A stretch of 64,000 nucleotides of DNA from Pseudoscleropodium purum (lineage: Eukaryota > Streptophyta > Bryopsida > Hypnales > Brachytheciaceae): positions 42,699,063-42,763,062 of the forward strand of contig OZ017795.1 of NCBI GenBank assembly GCA_963969395.1, given 5' to 3'. Positions 1 through 13,725 of this stretch are shown here, one piece after another; position 1 is the stretch's first letter; each line of letters starts with the position of its first letter. The notes below the pieces were generated by a model. It was not told the origin of the DNA, did not search any database, and was given only the letters and a program-made list of their open reading frames with translations. A program made the translations under genes and the position numbers.

Positions 1-3000
1 TATTTGCCAATAATAGCTTTCGTTATGACTTGTGATTGCCCAAATAAGATTAAGTTAATGAAAGAATTTGCCAACTAATTTTCTTGCAATTTTCAAATGT
101 TGCCACCTTAAAACTGTCAATTGTTCTTTGAAATCGCCACTATAGCAATCACATCCAATTACATGTGGCCTTGACATCCATTTTAGAAAAATAAAATAAA
201 AATGGTTTTCACGAATTGAATTGTGATGTGAAGGATTGATTCACATGCATCCAGTCCATCCTCCTATTAAGTTTGTTTGTTTGTTTGTTTTGTTTGTTTG
301 TTATGTTGAGATCTCCCAAATTGTGTGTCTTCCATTCGTGTGTTTGGTATCGGCAAAAAGCACTTATGTTTTGGCCGTGGCATCTGTACTAGGCACACTA
401 GTGTTCATGAAATACCAAAATTCAATTACATTGTATCATCATGACTTACCTGTTGACTTATTTAATTAGAATTATTTTTCCTCGTTCCAACGTGTAATTG
501 CTGACTATAAAAACCAATCAAGGCACACAACACCCAATTTGACGGACCCTAGTATGTAATTGCCTTCTTTTCATGACATCGACAAAACATCTTGAGACCT
601 ACTCACAAGGTTGTGATGAAGTCCACTCAGTTTTTTCAAAGGACAACGTAGGTGTCAACTAAAGCCAACCGTCCACCCAACTCATCGGATGAACAAGGAC
701 TAAGTGGAGTGGTGGATGGATGGATGACGTATTTGGATGTACAATGAAGCACTTTCTTAGGGGACTCATGGACAGAGTGGTCCGTCGATCCTTTGGCAAG
801 AGCTAACTCTGTCCATCTTTTTCATCTTGCAATTTATTTTATTAGGATCTTTGTTTCCTTCAGTTCCGGCCCAATGACCGGGAATGTCCAACTGCTACAA
901 TTGTGGAAGACCTAGCAAACCCGATGAACCCTCCAAAAGGGGAAGAATGTAGATCTCGAATTTTAAGAGCCCCTTAAGGATGAGCCGGCCTATGTCCACG
1001 GATTCAAAATCTTTTTGTCAATTCCCTCATTTTATACAATTGCTTGTATTTATTGTGTGAGGTATTATATCTTGTATCTTAAAACTCTCCTTTGCAATGA
1101 ATTCAAACTGTTTTACAATATTAACAACATAGTTTATTTTTATAAGTTACACAATATTATACCAAAATCTTACACAACTTTCTAATGATTACATATTAAT
1201 CTAAATTCAAATGTTTTTTTGAACTATTTTCCATTTTGGTATGAAGTTGCACATTGTTTCACAATGATTTGAATCATTGAAGAACAATATGGAATAATTT
1301 TGTTCTTCTTGACATTTTTCAAAACTATTCTCAATTATTTTTATATAAAAGTTAGGTTGTTTGGCAATACTATTGAATTGTTTTGCAAACAAAAATAATG
1401 TTTTTCACATACTATTTTTTTCTACAAAAAGTCTTCCAACTGTTTGGCTATAAAAAATGTAGTTTTAATTTACTTTCAAAATTAGTCTCCTAAAATCCTA
1501 TATTGTTCAATAATTATTTATAACTATTTTGTAATCAAAACGATATTCACTATTACTTACTATTGTTCAACACTTCTCTCCATTATGCTATAAGAATCTT
1601 GGATAGTTTATTGTTTGCACCTACAAATGTCATAAGAAAATGCAATTTGATGATGTGCATTTAAAAGATGCAATTTTAGATTTGTTGACGCTCTGTATTC
1701 AAGTTTGAATTACTTTAGCACAAATGACTTCAAGTTCTTTGTAACTTGGACCGCTTTGAATTGTGAATTTTTTTTGCAATTAAGCGTTAGGGTTGAGACC
1801 AACTTAGATATTCATAAGTGTATAACAATGAAATAAAAAAATGCAATCATGACACTAAAAAATTATGTTTGGTACAACTTTGTAGGGGTAGAATATACCA
1901 ATTGTACATACTAGTCCTAGAACGACATGGAGGGTGTACACAACAAGTACCCTATGACCGAGATGATTTGGTAGATCACATAACCAAACAAGGATGGCGA
2001 TGAAATTTTTTTGGAAACTCCCCTAGGCTATACTCCAAGCTGTTAGTTTCAAAGTTGATATAAATGCAGATACAATTATGAAAGAGCACCATAGTAAGAA
2101 CTCAATTTAGGACGGATGTCAAGAGATTCTAAAGTTGGTCAGTACAAAAAAACAAAGCCAGAGAATGCTTAGGCATTTCATGCACATGTTGGGTACTGTG
2201 GTTGGACACTACCTCAATATGAAGCAATTCCACAAAGAAATCATTGGAATTTGAGGTTCTGTTAGAATGAGGGAAAAGTCCAAATTCTTGAAGAAAAACA
2301 AACAAACAATCAATTAAATTCTACAATTTTGGACTAAAGACAACGATGTCCATGATGAAAATGAATGTTCAAATGTTGACAAGGTCAAGCTTATACGCAA
2401 TTCAAGTAGATTAGATCATATGGATAGTGTAATCTCATAAATGTCTTTCAAAAAAGGGAGGAGGCTCTATGGAGTGTAGGCATCTTTGCCTCCTTCATCT
2501 AGGACTACTCTTGAAGTGTACAATGCCAAGTTGCTAGTAGGAAATGGACAAACTCTGAATTTCAATAGTGACTAGGCAACTACAATTTTGAACAAGCCTA
2601 CTGTTTGAGTCCAACTACCATTACTGTTATTCTAGCCATCTAACAAATGGAAAGACACTAGAGTTTTGCTTAGTATTTTTTGGGGTGACTTCCATTTCTC
2701 TAGAAAATTCACTCCAGGCTTTTAAGGATGCTTACAAAGGAAATTGTTGTCCCAATGCATGTCCAATTTGCAGTTATTCCTTTATAAAATGCACTCGTAA
2801 TAGTGCAATCTAAAACAATTGAAATAAGCATAGAAAAGAGAAACCATATAAATTCAAAACCAAACACCTCAATTTATAGATTTAGTAATTGGATTGGAAT
2901 GATCAATCTAACATCAAAGAGTATTGTAATATATACTTCTACAGAATACATGTCTTTCTAAACTCAATTTCATTATAGCGACACTAAGCTAAAAAAGAGA

Positions 3001-3025
3001 CAAGGGAATTAAAAAACTAAGCAAT
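1..3025. other. AT-rich intergenic DNA without a recognised gene
   Basis: Short ORFs here (for example 236-469 and 1818-2003) are low in complexity and match no family I know. The region 1000-1600 is a run of TTT/ACA-rich sequence. The stretch 1800-2950 has a less extreme composition and may be old transposon DNA, but I could not read a protein motif in either strand. No tRNA or clear inverted repeat was seen. Confidence 0.5.
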
Positions 3026-4455
3026 TTATGTCCAATGGCAAGTCCAATAACATGGATACTCACATATGTAGAAACCACTACATTTAGGGCACATATGTGA
3101 ACACTTTTTTTGATAAATTCTACACAATCGGCATTTTGCTCCTATGGGCTATGGGTTTGAAGCACTGTAGGTGAATACTTAGAATAACATTTCTTTCTTT
3201 CTGCCCAATTTGAAGACAATTCCTTCAGCAACTGTATTTGAAAAGTCAAATGAGAAATTGGATCTGTTAGTTTGTAGAAACTAACATCACAATACACAAT
3301 CCATGAATTAATAATACATGTGTCAATCAAAAATTGAACAAGTTATGCCACCATTTGTGGCTTCATGTCAACGTGGAATAAGCTCCACATAATTGATCTA
3401 TACTATCAAAACCACACATGTTTTTTTGGTACTGTAGGTGCATTAAAACAATTTTCACTGGTTTTGGGCCACCTTTTTTTTTCCTTAAAATAGTTGGATT
3501 ATCCCCTTCTATTGGAAAAGGTTGTGTATGACTTGATAGTAATAAAACGGATTTTTTTGGTCTATCCACAGAATACAATACAATTTTTCATATGAGTGCA
3601 TTCTCCAATTTGACCACCACATCTCTTGCTTCTTTGTAGCACTTGGTGACTACAATTCTTTTGGAACATATTTTTAATCAGCTCGCACAGTGCTAGTGCC
3701 CATAATGCCAATTTTTCATAAATCAAGAAAAAGAGGGACTAATGTGAAAAAATTATCAATGGTGACTATATGTCCACGGCCTTGTAATTTTCTAGTGAGA
3801 TACTTTGTAACTAAGGCTCCTTGTAGTCCAATTTTCTTTCCACTTTTTGTTATGCCATTGACACTAACATTCCTTTGTATGTCTTTGCCCTTCGATTTGA
3901 AATTTCTTCTTTTTCCTAGTACACACTAAAAGTCCAAATGAAATTGATTACTGCATCTGCCAATGCCTAGACCTTGATCAAGAACCTCACTAGCTTGTTT
4001 GGCATGAATTGCCTAATTGGACAATATTGACCCTTGTATCTAACTATTGACTCATCTACTATTAATTGTTGATGACAACTCCACATTTTCTCACATCTAA
4101 ACCAAATGGTTTGAACAAGCCATTGAACCTTCCTTATCTTGTCTCTCACCAAAATACCATCTTCACATACAATATTGCAAGGATTTGCAACATGTAGTGA
4201 ATGTAATATGGCCTCAAAGCGGTCTCTAGTCATTAATTGAGATATGATGGGACAATGAATTAGTGGATCCTCCTGTTTCCAATAGCATTTCAGGTTTGGT
4301 AATTTTTTTATCCCTATGCATAAAGTAATACATAAGAAGGCTTTGAACTCCTCATATTGAAATAGCTTCCACTTTATGCCCCCTTTCATGACTCATGTAG
4401 AAGCATTGACTACAACAAATGCATACCTATTTGTCTCACAAACAATTTTTTTCAT
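3026..4455 (-). pseudogene. Broken piggyBac-like (DDE_Tnp_1_7) transposase
   Basis: Reading the minus strand from a Met at 4455, the order of conserved piggyBac blocks is kept. An 'ETNRYA' block comes first, then the W/F-rich block 'FKAFLCITLCIGIKKLP' and YW. Next is 'LIVDESIVRYKGQY', which holds the first catalytic Asp, followed by 'MPNKLVRFLIKV' and 'ALADAVINFIW'. A degraded second-Asp region lies near 3690-3800. 'GFDSIDQLCGAY' follows near 3370 and matches the block carrying the third catalytic Asp. After a 'KWWHNLFNFWLTHVLLIHG' stretch comes a terminal cysteine cluster (CRLC, CPKC, C, C, C-H; stop at 3026). The family is a DDD cut-and-paste transposase that targets TTAA. At least one in-frame stop (just before 'MKGGIKW') and several stops and frame changes at 3600-3960 show it is inactive. 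The acidic N-terminal part may lie in minus-strand ORFs up to 5569, but this is uncertain. Confidence 0.88.
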
Positions 4456-7400
4456 GGTTCCTAGGGTAAAAAAACATTGGAAATGCCGAAGCATGAGCAC
4501 ACTTCATTGTGTGCATGTGTGTCTTCCGGAATTGACCCACTAAATGGTAAAAGGGGTATACCATAATTCAATACTCTCTTTGACCACATGCTTGGTGCAG
4601 ATTCCTCTTCCATGGGATCCACATCTCGTAAAACACCTCTTCCACTGTGATCACTTTCACAAAAAATAGAACTACTACAAACAATGGATTCCCTAGCTTT
4701 CTATTTAAAAAAGCAACAAAAATGTTGGGTATAGAATTAGTCACCTTAGCCAAAGTCTTTCGTACAGCTAATCCTTCTTCATGCATATTTCCATCATTTT
4801 CAAAATTGTGAATTCCACCTTACGATAGGACCATTGGAAGAGCTATAGTATAGAGGACCTCTCCTTGCCGCCCTCCTTGCCCTCTCTACTACCATCCTAT
4901 TTGCCCTCTCTATTGCCGTCTTCCTTCATTTCTTCTAGTCTTTCCTATTCCATGTGCACATAGTGATAATTCGTGAGTTGTACCCTTGCCTCTATTATAG
5001 AAGTTTTGGGCATTGTTACTATTTACATCAATAGCTTCTAATGGGGTAGATGTAGAGCGCATGAAATTGGGCATGGTATTTGAAACTTACATGCATCCTT
5101 TAGCCAACTTTTTACAACCCTAATGCTATAGTATTTCATCTTCATTTTCATGGCTTGATGACAAATACAAGTCACTTTCACTATTCTCTAAGTTGTTTGG
5201 ATCACTAGTAAAGCCATCCTTGGAAGAATTGTTCTCATGCTCAGGAGCAAAAACAGGTTGGTCGTGTGGGGTAGTTGGTACTACAAAGCCTGTGTTTACT
5301 GCCATTGGAGGTATAGGATCATTTTCACTCTACTCTTTGGATTGTTGTCGTTTTGGAAAGTCAATCAAATCTAGAGCCCTGGTATGCACATCCAATTCTT
5401 CTCCATTTTCAAAATTTATTGTAGCTCTTTTTTCTCCTGAAAGTTTGTCAATGTATTGCAGTTGAACATGGATAGTGTAATACTTGTTTATATTGGGACT
5501 AACTTGATACTCATTGTTGTCATCTAATAGGTCACATTGAATGTGTACTAGAGGCAAAAGGGATGGCACAAAAGCCTACGATCTAATGCAAGGGCATAGA
5601 TGAGGTGGATCACTTATTATAGAAGGAATTCTAGAAACGTTCATTGACATCATTCTAGCAATGCAACTCTGCTGCTATGACTCCACAATCGGGATGAACT
5701 TGTGCAAATTGCTCCGCAGGAATGGCATCAACGATGTTGGACTTTGGATCAGTCGAACTGAATTCCTAAAGAGGACCACCTATAGGATAGCCAATTTTTA
5801 AAGGATTGATCAACATTCGTGACAAACCCATTGATATTACAGATGGCAAACTATTAGCTAGGAAGAATAGCACATGCGATGTATGACCTCAAGAGAGTGT
5901 TCTAGGTTTCTTTTACTATATCACTTTACTTTTCATTTCCATAATGCCCTCAATGAAGTTTTCCATGCAACTTGAGTACTTCAAGAAGTTCATTGGTTTT
6001 TGCAATCTAGGACAGTCTTTAAGTAGTAATCGTTGCCATATTAAATCATGTTGATGTAGACTATAGTAGGGAAGTTCATAGCTGCTCTCAATTTCTAACA
6101 AGCAAGCGTAGCACTTCATTCAAAATAAGAGACTGATAAAAATAAAATGAATAGTGCAAGTTTGGTACTTGAAAAAAAGCTTCTAAAAAGTAAGGGGACA
6201 CTAATTGTTCAAATTTATATAGTCGCTTGTATATATTGAGTTCATTGAAATTAATGTAGTGATTACAAATTTTGACCATCAACAAGTGTGCATTGTCTAT
6301 ACACAAAGAAGGTAGAAGTTCCTAATCAAAATGTTGGCATTATAACAATATTGTGAATATACATCCATCAATTGATGTCCATACGAAATCATTGAACCAT
6401 ACATGGAAATAATAATTGATAAAATTATATATTTATGGATCTTGAATTAAGTTATAATATTAGTACATATTTCAGTTAGTTATTGAAAATTGCAAGTGTT
6501 TTTTAGAAACTTTTTTTCCAGATTGAATTACTCAATCGATCAATGTATATGTATAAATGTGCAATTACTTTCTATTGACTACCCTATATCACATAGTTAA
6601 GTTTAGTTCAAGATTTAGTGACTATTTAATTTATTAGCAGCTTATCAAGGTATTTGAGTGAACAGTGATGAAGTTGGATCAATGAATCAATATGCTGCTG
6701 GAAAACAAATGAAGGAGCCAAGAATATTAAATCATTAATGGAATTCATCAATTAGAGAATGTGAATAATTTATACGACCAAATCTAACCTTTCCCATTCT
6801 TCTAAATTTATGTCTTCATTTCATAACGGTAATATTAGGCTTCTTATTGCAACCAATTATTAAAGAAAGCATGTTGGTGATCGAGTGGTACCATAAGTGT
6901 CTCCACTCTTCTAATTATTGCCTTTAGTTCCATTCCGTTATTGACAGAATTGGAAGCATCAATAAGTCATATACTTTTGTTCGTTTTGTATTAGAATGAA
7001 ATTATAAACTAGATAGGAAGTGGAACCTAACCAAACTTGTGTAATGAAGCTATTTATATAAAGAGCTTTATAGTTACAAAGGTAAATTTTGAGGAAATCA
7101 TATATTGTATGAGAACTTCTCTTTGTTTCCTACACTATTGTTTGTAGAATGGAATATGATAATTAAATTTTGAACAATGTCATGTTTTGTACATTATATG
7201 TATACATGATATAAAAATTATACCTAATCTACTAAGTAAATTGCATGGTGTCTATGTAGTGAATAGATTGTACGATCTATAATTCATTGTAATACTATAT
7301 GTACTTTTGATTTCTTGAAAGTTCTATTGACACAAGTAAGAGTGTATGATACATGCACATCAGATCACAATCCACAAGGAATAGAACTCCTCTACCAATG

Positions 7401-8024
7401 TCTCAAACATGTTAGATCATAAATGGAGTGTACAAAAGGCTTGTCATAGCATTACATTACTTCATATTTCTTGATTCTTAACTATTTTCTTTTTCCTTGT
7501 CTAGTTAGTGTTTGCAATGGTAGTAGCAATTTCACTTAGAATATTCCTATTACATTAACAAACTAGAGAAGTAGATGAATGGACTCTATACAAGTTTATA
7601 TAATATGCCAATAGTAGGTGTGATGGACTCCTTTTTTGTTTTGAAGGATAAGATCATGCTTTGTGAATGAAAGCCAGACACTAGTAATAGTAGCATAATT
7701 AAAAGCAAAATCATTATGCACATGCTTCACATTCTTTTTCTTACTACTCATATGTTGCTTTCCATTATGCCAAGTTTTTGTACAAGGTGATGTATAGCAT
7801 GGAAGGGATACTTAATTTAAGTTAATTCTATACATGGAGTTGTTTTCTTGACATCCCAGCACTAAATGGACACGTAAGTTCTTCTAGTGTCTACCATTGG
7901 GGTACCATTTCATGGTATAGGGATTGAAATCTTTATGGTCACTTTAACAATAGCATTATGCTAATGGAATGGATAACAACAAAATGGAATGTGCAAAGAT
8001 GAAGGAATATATCTAAACCTATGA
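4456..8024. other. AT-rich DNA upstream of the piggyBac remnant
   Basis: Minus-strand ORFs at 4568-4786 and 5330-5569 sit just upstream of the piggyBac core. The second is acidic ('DNNEYQVSPN') and could be the poorly conserved N-terminal part of that transposase or its flank. I found no conserved motif to decide. From 5.9 to 8.0 kb I see only short ORFs and A/T-rich sequence. Confidence 0.4.
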
Positions 8025-8291
8025 TTATCTATTAACAAACTTCTCCTCCACTATGCAGTCATCGTTGTCCATGTTGCCTTCAGTGCGGAAGTAGTCCTTC
8101 CAATATTCAAGGTCTATTCTATTGTTGTATGCTTTTGACTTTTGAACTTCAATGGATGGCTCTTTGAGAAATTTGTCTGCACTTAAAGATGCTTGGCCTA
8201 TAGATGTACCATTTGAAAAGACAAAAAGATTTGCACTTGCTCCCTTGTACTCACGTTCAACTTTAGAAAAGAGATAGATTATCATACGCAT
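8025..8291 (-). other. Unrecognised 88-codon ORF
   Basis: The predicted peptide has a fairly normal amino-acid mix for its length ('ADKFLKEPSIEVQKSKAYNN', 'WKDYFRTEG') unlike the neighbouring low-complexity ORFs. It has no signal peptide or membrane segment and I do not recognise the family. It may be a piece of a decayed transposon protein. There is no sign of neighbouring exons, so it is listed only as a candidate coding remnant. Confidence 0.2.
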
Positions 8292-11200
8292 TATACATTA
8301 AACTCAGGAGAAAATCCTTCCTCATTTCCTTCTTCTCTACATTTTGTTTAGCCTAGTATTTTGGCACACCAACTATAAAACAACCAAGGAAGTCGTTGCG
8401 GACACCTATCAAAATGATCATGGTGTATCTTTACTAAGTCTCGGGAGTTTGACAATATAACTCTTAGCCATAAGTCCTACAATGTACTCAATCTGTAAAA
8501 CTTAAGCATTGTAAACTTCTCTCAAATGTTGTAGAAGAGGTTGAATTTCTGAATGATACTAAGAAGGTGAGGGGGGAGAGGAGGTAGATTCAAGCATGCT
8601 CTGTTATAGCCTATCATGGTCATTGAAGTCAAGATACAAAGTAGTTGCTCTGTGGTTGTAAAACAATATTTGCTTAGAGAAGGTGTTCAAGTTCCTAGCT
8701 AGATTTTTAAGGCAATTGTCGTATGGAATAATGACAATTAGCACAACACATTTTTGGAGCTATTTTGCCTTGAGCCTCACAATAGCAAGGAGAATCTTCA
8801 GTGCCATTGTAGCAATCAACTGCCACAGGTGTCCACCTACGTGGACCACAAGATCAACGAACATGACATGTTGACCCTTGCCTGCACTTCATCTTTTCAA
8901 AAAATGTTTGTCTACTTGTTTTTCCTAAGTATAGCTGCCTACATGTAGAATTTATGATATTGGCAAGTTTGACCCATAGCCATCCTAAAAGAGACTTTCA
9001 TTGTTATTATTGATTTTCTATACTCCTAAATAAAAAAAAAGGCCTTCAATGAAAGCAGCTAATGCCTTCTAAGTCTTTGCATGCACCTCCATCTTACCAA
9101 AAAAAATTGGATGAAAAATGAGTCCTCTATCCATTTCAAAGTCATTCATCAAACATTTTCCATCCCTAGCGTTGTTTCATGGCTAGAGTGATTAAGGTGA
9201 GATTGTCTTATATTTTGCATGTATTTGTGTGATTTGATTGATGAAAAGCAAGGGCTATAAGGTTTCTAATATGCATAAGATTGACATCTTGCATTTTTTT
9301 GGGCACTAATATCTATTACTATTACATATTTACTTTGGTTTGCATCATTATAGATTTGTTGTTGTTTTTGTTGGAATATTATTGCATTTTGAACACATTC
9401 TTCAATTGGATTCTATTGAAGAACAATGTTGAAGCATTAATGCAATTGAACAATGTTGAAGCTAATGTAATTTTTTGTCAATTGTGATTATGATTGCATG
9501 CAATATTCACATTCACTATGCTCGTGCCCAATTTGATTATGTGGTTCCAAGTACTACCTTACACCACGACTTTCCTTTTTGTGATTGTTATATATTCTTT
9601 TGTTGTCATATGTGATGACTAAATGATTTTTCTTGTTCCTTGTAAGCATTGTTCTGGATCAGGTAGGCAAATAAATGAACAATACCATTGTCTACAATGA
9701 AAGTGACGATGCCACTACAAGTCACAACGTTCATAAAGTTGCTTCTATGTTCATTCAAGTGCATTATAGGGACTAGAATGAGCTCAATATTTTTGTAGTG
9801 TGATTCTTATGTTATTGCCTATGAAACATTTTTGTGTCTTCTTTAATATGTACATTGGAGTGTAGGAAAATAAAAATAATTTATGGCCAATGATAGTGTG
9901 CCACATGTGCAAAATTAATCCTTTGACTACCCTACTATTGCATTTGTACATGGTTTTATACCATCACCTCAACAGAGACAATCACTATCTCAAATTCTAA
10001 TTGTCTCTAACTCTAAATATGCATTTGAACCACTCAATTTCAAATAATGGAGTAAAAGTTATAACAAGTTCTATTTTGTGGGCAATGAAGGTAGGAAAAA
10101 TATAAAAATTCATCATTTGCTTTCAATTTTAGAAAATCTCAAATCAAAATCAAAATCAAGGATATAAATTGTTTACTAGAACATTTTCAACATCAAATTA
10201 ACAATCCTCATATCCTTTCAAAAGTTATTAGCATATTAGTTTTGGTCTTTCATTCAATAACACCTTGAACTTCATGATAATTTTTAAAAAATAAATTAAT
10301 ATAAAAAAAATTTTGGTTGAAGTATTTTACCTATATTTTCAATTCTCTTTTCAACATACTAACTAAAATGTACAAGCTATAGGACATACATGTTTATTTT
10401 CTAAAAATGTTGAAAGATAAAACTTCACCATTTGGAAGGGCTAGAAAAGCCATCATTTCAAAGTTTAGGCTCATTGAACTTGCAATTGATAGGGATATTC
10501 ACTATAAAATTTGGGAACAATTTATTTGAACAAGTTAACAAAAGGTTCCTATAGTTGAATTTGTTAAGAAATAAAAAATTGATGAAGATTTTGACCTTGC
10601 TTTGGACACAAATAGTTTGAAGTAGTTTAAGAGTCCTAAACAAAAAAGAAATTAAGGGGTTAATTCAATTTTCAAAATTTCCAAAAAGATCAAGTTTCAC
10701 AAGGTTTAGTATGCATGCTAGAATGATTTCACCTTTGGAATTAGTATGCTTCAATTCCATCTTAGAATTATTAACAATTTATTCTTTCCTTCAATTATTT
10801 TAACAAATTCTTTAAATAATGAAAATCAAGTATTTATTTTTAAATAAAAATACATCAATGGTGAACTCAAATCTTGAAGATAAAATATTTTTTAAATTCA
10901 AAATCTTGAGTGCAAAAAAACTAAGTTAAAAAAAATTCAAAGTCAAACAATCTTATAACAAAACATGTTAAAAAAAAATGTTTTTTGTACTTTAAATGCC
11001 AATATCTTGCAATTGCATAGTCAAAGTTTATAAGATTTTTTCCACAAATTTTTATACTATAGTAGTTGTAGGGTAGGATTGTCATAAAATAATTTTGAAA
11101 ATAGAGGCTAAAATTTTTGGGCAATTATTTTTGTGTGGTGAAGTAAGGATATTGACAATTTTTTATTTTTAGCATTCCCTAAACTATATTTTTTGGAAAC

Positions 11201-11924
11201 AATTAAATATTCAATAGAAATGTGCCAACCCTACCCTACGTTCTCATACAATTACAATAATCTAGTGCAAAATCCTAAGGTAAAATATGTAAAAAAAAAT
11301 TGATTTCAAAAGTTTTTATTTCTATGCAATAAAAATGGTATTTTTTTAGACTTCAATTCCTTATTAAGGGAAGGCCTTCAAATTTTAGGGTTAAAAAATT
11401 CAAAATTTTGTGTAAAAATGAAAAATTATTATAGATTTTTGAAGAGAATTCAAAGAAAATTCATATCAAATACAAAATGAGCTCAAAAAATCTGAAAAGT
11501 CTCCATTGGTATATATATTATCATATAGAACATTTAGGTGTAACTAAATTTCCATGTCATTTTACAATTAGAAATTAATAGAACATGATAATAAACCCAA
11601 TCAAAAGTTCAAGTGGCTATAAATTACACAATTTTAGGAATATTTAGAAAATTGAAAATTGGAGTAAAAAATAGACTTAATAAACATTACTTCATTCATT
11701 GGGCTAAAATTCAAAAAAGATTATTTTAAAAGAAAAAAATTGAGATCAAGAATAAAGAAGAGGCCGACCTTCTCCAATCCATTCACTAGAAATGCATTGG
11801 CTTTTGTGATCTGTGGATTTCACATCGATCTTTTCCTCGATCTTCTCCTCTTCAAAATTTTGTAGTTCCTCAATGATGTAACTTACTTTCAGTTCCACCA
11901 CCAAGTGATGCATACTACAATAGT
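8292..11924. other. AT-rich intergenic DNA with a diverged repeat copy
   Basis: No gene is recognised. Around 10980-11100 the phrase 'tgccaatatcttgcaattg' and the text after it resemble the internal part of the TTAA-flanked repeats described at 14.9, 41.2, 46.8 and 49.7 kb, so an old diverged relative is likely. A palindrome-like ttaaggggttaa occurs at 10652-10663, but I could not find a partner end about 925 bp away. Confidence 0.4.
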
Positions 11925-11954
11925 CCCCCCCCCCCACACACACACACACACACA
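11925..11954. repeat. Compound microsatellite (C)11(AC)n
   Basis: A run of eleven C is followed directly by about ten CA units. It marks the left edge of the GC-rich island that starts about 35 bases downstream. Confidence 0.95.
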
Positions 11955-11984
11955 TACTTGGATGAAAATCATTCGTTTTTTCAA

Positions 11985-12630
11985 TTAGATGAACTCAACT
12001 ACGGTCGGGGCGGTACTTCAGTTGCACTGGCGTTTCAGGGTTTGACGAAGGGTCCTAACCTCGATCTTTCCGTCTCCCTTCTTCAGTTCAGTTCCAGACT
12101 TCCAGTAGTTGAGTGGTTATCGATGAAACTGGGAAGTGGGAGCCTGGCTGAACTCCGTGAGTCCTGCTGTGCTTGAAGCTTGCAAATACATCTGCGGAGG
12201 TTTTCGTCTTCAGTTCAGTTCCTGCCTCCTGGAAGCAAGCTCATAACTTATCAGTTATTGCAAATTATGCAATTTCCTCGGCTCCCCCAACCCACGCAGT
12301 CCAGCTCGCTCGGCAGTCGGAGCGGATTGCCGGCCGGCAACGAAGTGAACATAGCTCCACTCAACCTGAATGCCCTGCCGGCCTGTGGACCCTCCCCCCG
12401 TCCAGGACTCCTGTTCCGGGAGAAGTTGCCATGTGGATCGCCCTGCAGATGGCAGGAAGCACGACTGGCAGCAGCCTCCGAGCTCCAAACAAGCCGGCTG
12501 ACCTCATTGCTGAGCACATTCCTTTACCTTAAGCTCAGAGACACATCTGAAGCTCTGGTTAGGTGAAAGACACGGACGGAGCAGGTCCGGAAGGTTCGAT
12601 CGAAGGTGGGGACAGCCCTAACCGCACCCT
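11985..12630. other. Orphan GC-rich island, no recognised gene
   Basis: About 640 bp of GC-rich sequence lies abruptly between AT-rich flanks and looks like the gene and leader sequence at 21-32 kb rather than its surroundings. Both strands have several overlapping ORFs of 77-128 codons (12173-12566 plus, 12251-12517 minus), but none shows a conserved motif and they exclude each other. The phrase cttcagttcagttcc occurs twice, near 12079 and near 12209. It may be a captured host leader, promoter or exon fragment, or the remains of a lost gene. Confidence 0.5.
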
Positions 12631-13129
12631 GCCAAAAAAAAGCAGCAGCAGCAAAGCTTGCTGTTTTTTTGTTTTTTTTCCTTTTTTCCTTTTTCTATAA
12701 GGTGTTAAAGTGAAAATATAAAATATTATAGTAGTGCTCCAAATTTCAATATTCATCCACATATTGGATAGAAAATATCATCGAGGCACATATTGCATCA
12801 AGAAAGCACCCCCCCCCCCCCCCCCATTGCAACAATATTGCTGCAATGCTAATATAGTTTCCCTACTATGCAGTACTAATGCAATATACAAAAATATAGC
12901 TACTCAATACTGAAAAATTAAGTGTTTTTGCAATATTGATGTTGTACAAATTTTGTAGCTATTCAATTCAAAAAAATTAGTTGTTGTTGCAATACGTTGT
13001 TATAATATTGCATCAATATTGTTGCAGTATTGATAAGGAAATTAAACCATGTTCATTGCTCAATATTGTTTCAAAATTAAGAATATGTCAAATTTAATTT
13101 TAATTTTCTTTAATTAAAAAAGTAGAATC

Positions 13130-13272
13130 CTCTACTCGTCACCCAGGCAGGCAAATTCGCTACTCAAACAGGGCCACCTGGGCATGCAGCTCGCCATGCA
13201 ACTGGGGTGCCATCCATGGGAACCGAACTTCAAATCTTGTGATTGCAACTCAAGACCTGGTCTATTCCATCA
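13130..13272 (-). mobile_element. tRNA-derived SINE-like copy 1
   Basis: On the minus strand a tRNA-like head has an A-box-like tggaatagaccagg (13256-13269) and a B-box-like agttcggttccc (13218-13229), about 40 bases apart. A GC-rich body follows (gcatgcccaggtggccc) and then an A/T-rich tail. It parallels the clearer copy at 48425-48565. It lies inside the fold-back element, so it probably inserted there or was carried with it. Confidence 0.55.
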
Positions 13273-13329
13273 CAGTAAGTATTCAACGAACAAAGAGATA
13301 TAGAATGAGTACTTAGCTAGTTTTTCTAA

Positions 13330-13725
13330 TTGTTCGCTTTGTAAAATCAGCACACTTTGCAGGCCATTTTGGCATAGTAGAACAATCTTTTTTAGAAAAC
13401 TTAAGCAAACTTTCATATTCAAAAATTGGTTTCAAATTTTGACAATTCAATTATGAGTTATGTACAAAATTCAGAGAGGGTGTTTAAAAATGTTCAAGAA
13501 AATGTCCTTTTCAACCCCTCTTAGAACTTTGCCCATAACTTTTGATTGGAGGTTCAAAATCTCAAACGGATTTTTGGAGAGGAAAGTTAGTATGACTTTA
13601 CAACATTTTTTGGATCAAAGTTTTCTACAAAAAATTATTTTTTCATTCCAAAATGGCCATCAAAGTCTGCTGAGTTTTAAAAACATCAAATTGTGAATGA
13701 TTAAGTGTTAAGAAAAAAAATTCAC
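13330..13725. repeat. Dispersed repeat shared with 48600-49010
   Basis: Collinear matches to the region near 48650 include 'ggcatagtagaaca', 'cataacttttgattggagg', 'tcaaaatc' and 'ggatttttgga'. Order and spacing are the same in both copies. Both lie directly beside a SINE-like copy, so the SINE and this segment may belong to one larger composite repeat. Confidence 0.75.

Noticed and set aside
10652..10663. Another TTAA-flanked element ending at ttaaggggttaa
   Set aside because: No matching second end at the family distance and no subterminal motif beside it.
12173..12566. Overlapping 119- and 128-codon ORFs in the GC island
   Set aside because: They overlap in different frames, neither has a motif or splice context, and open frames are expected in GC-rich DNA.
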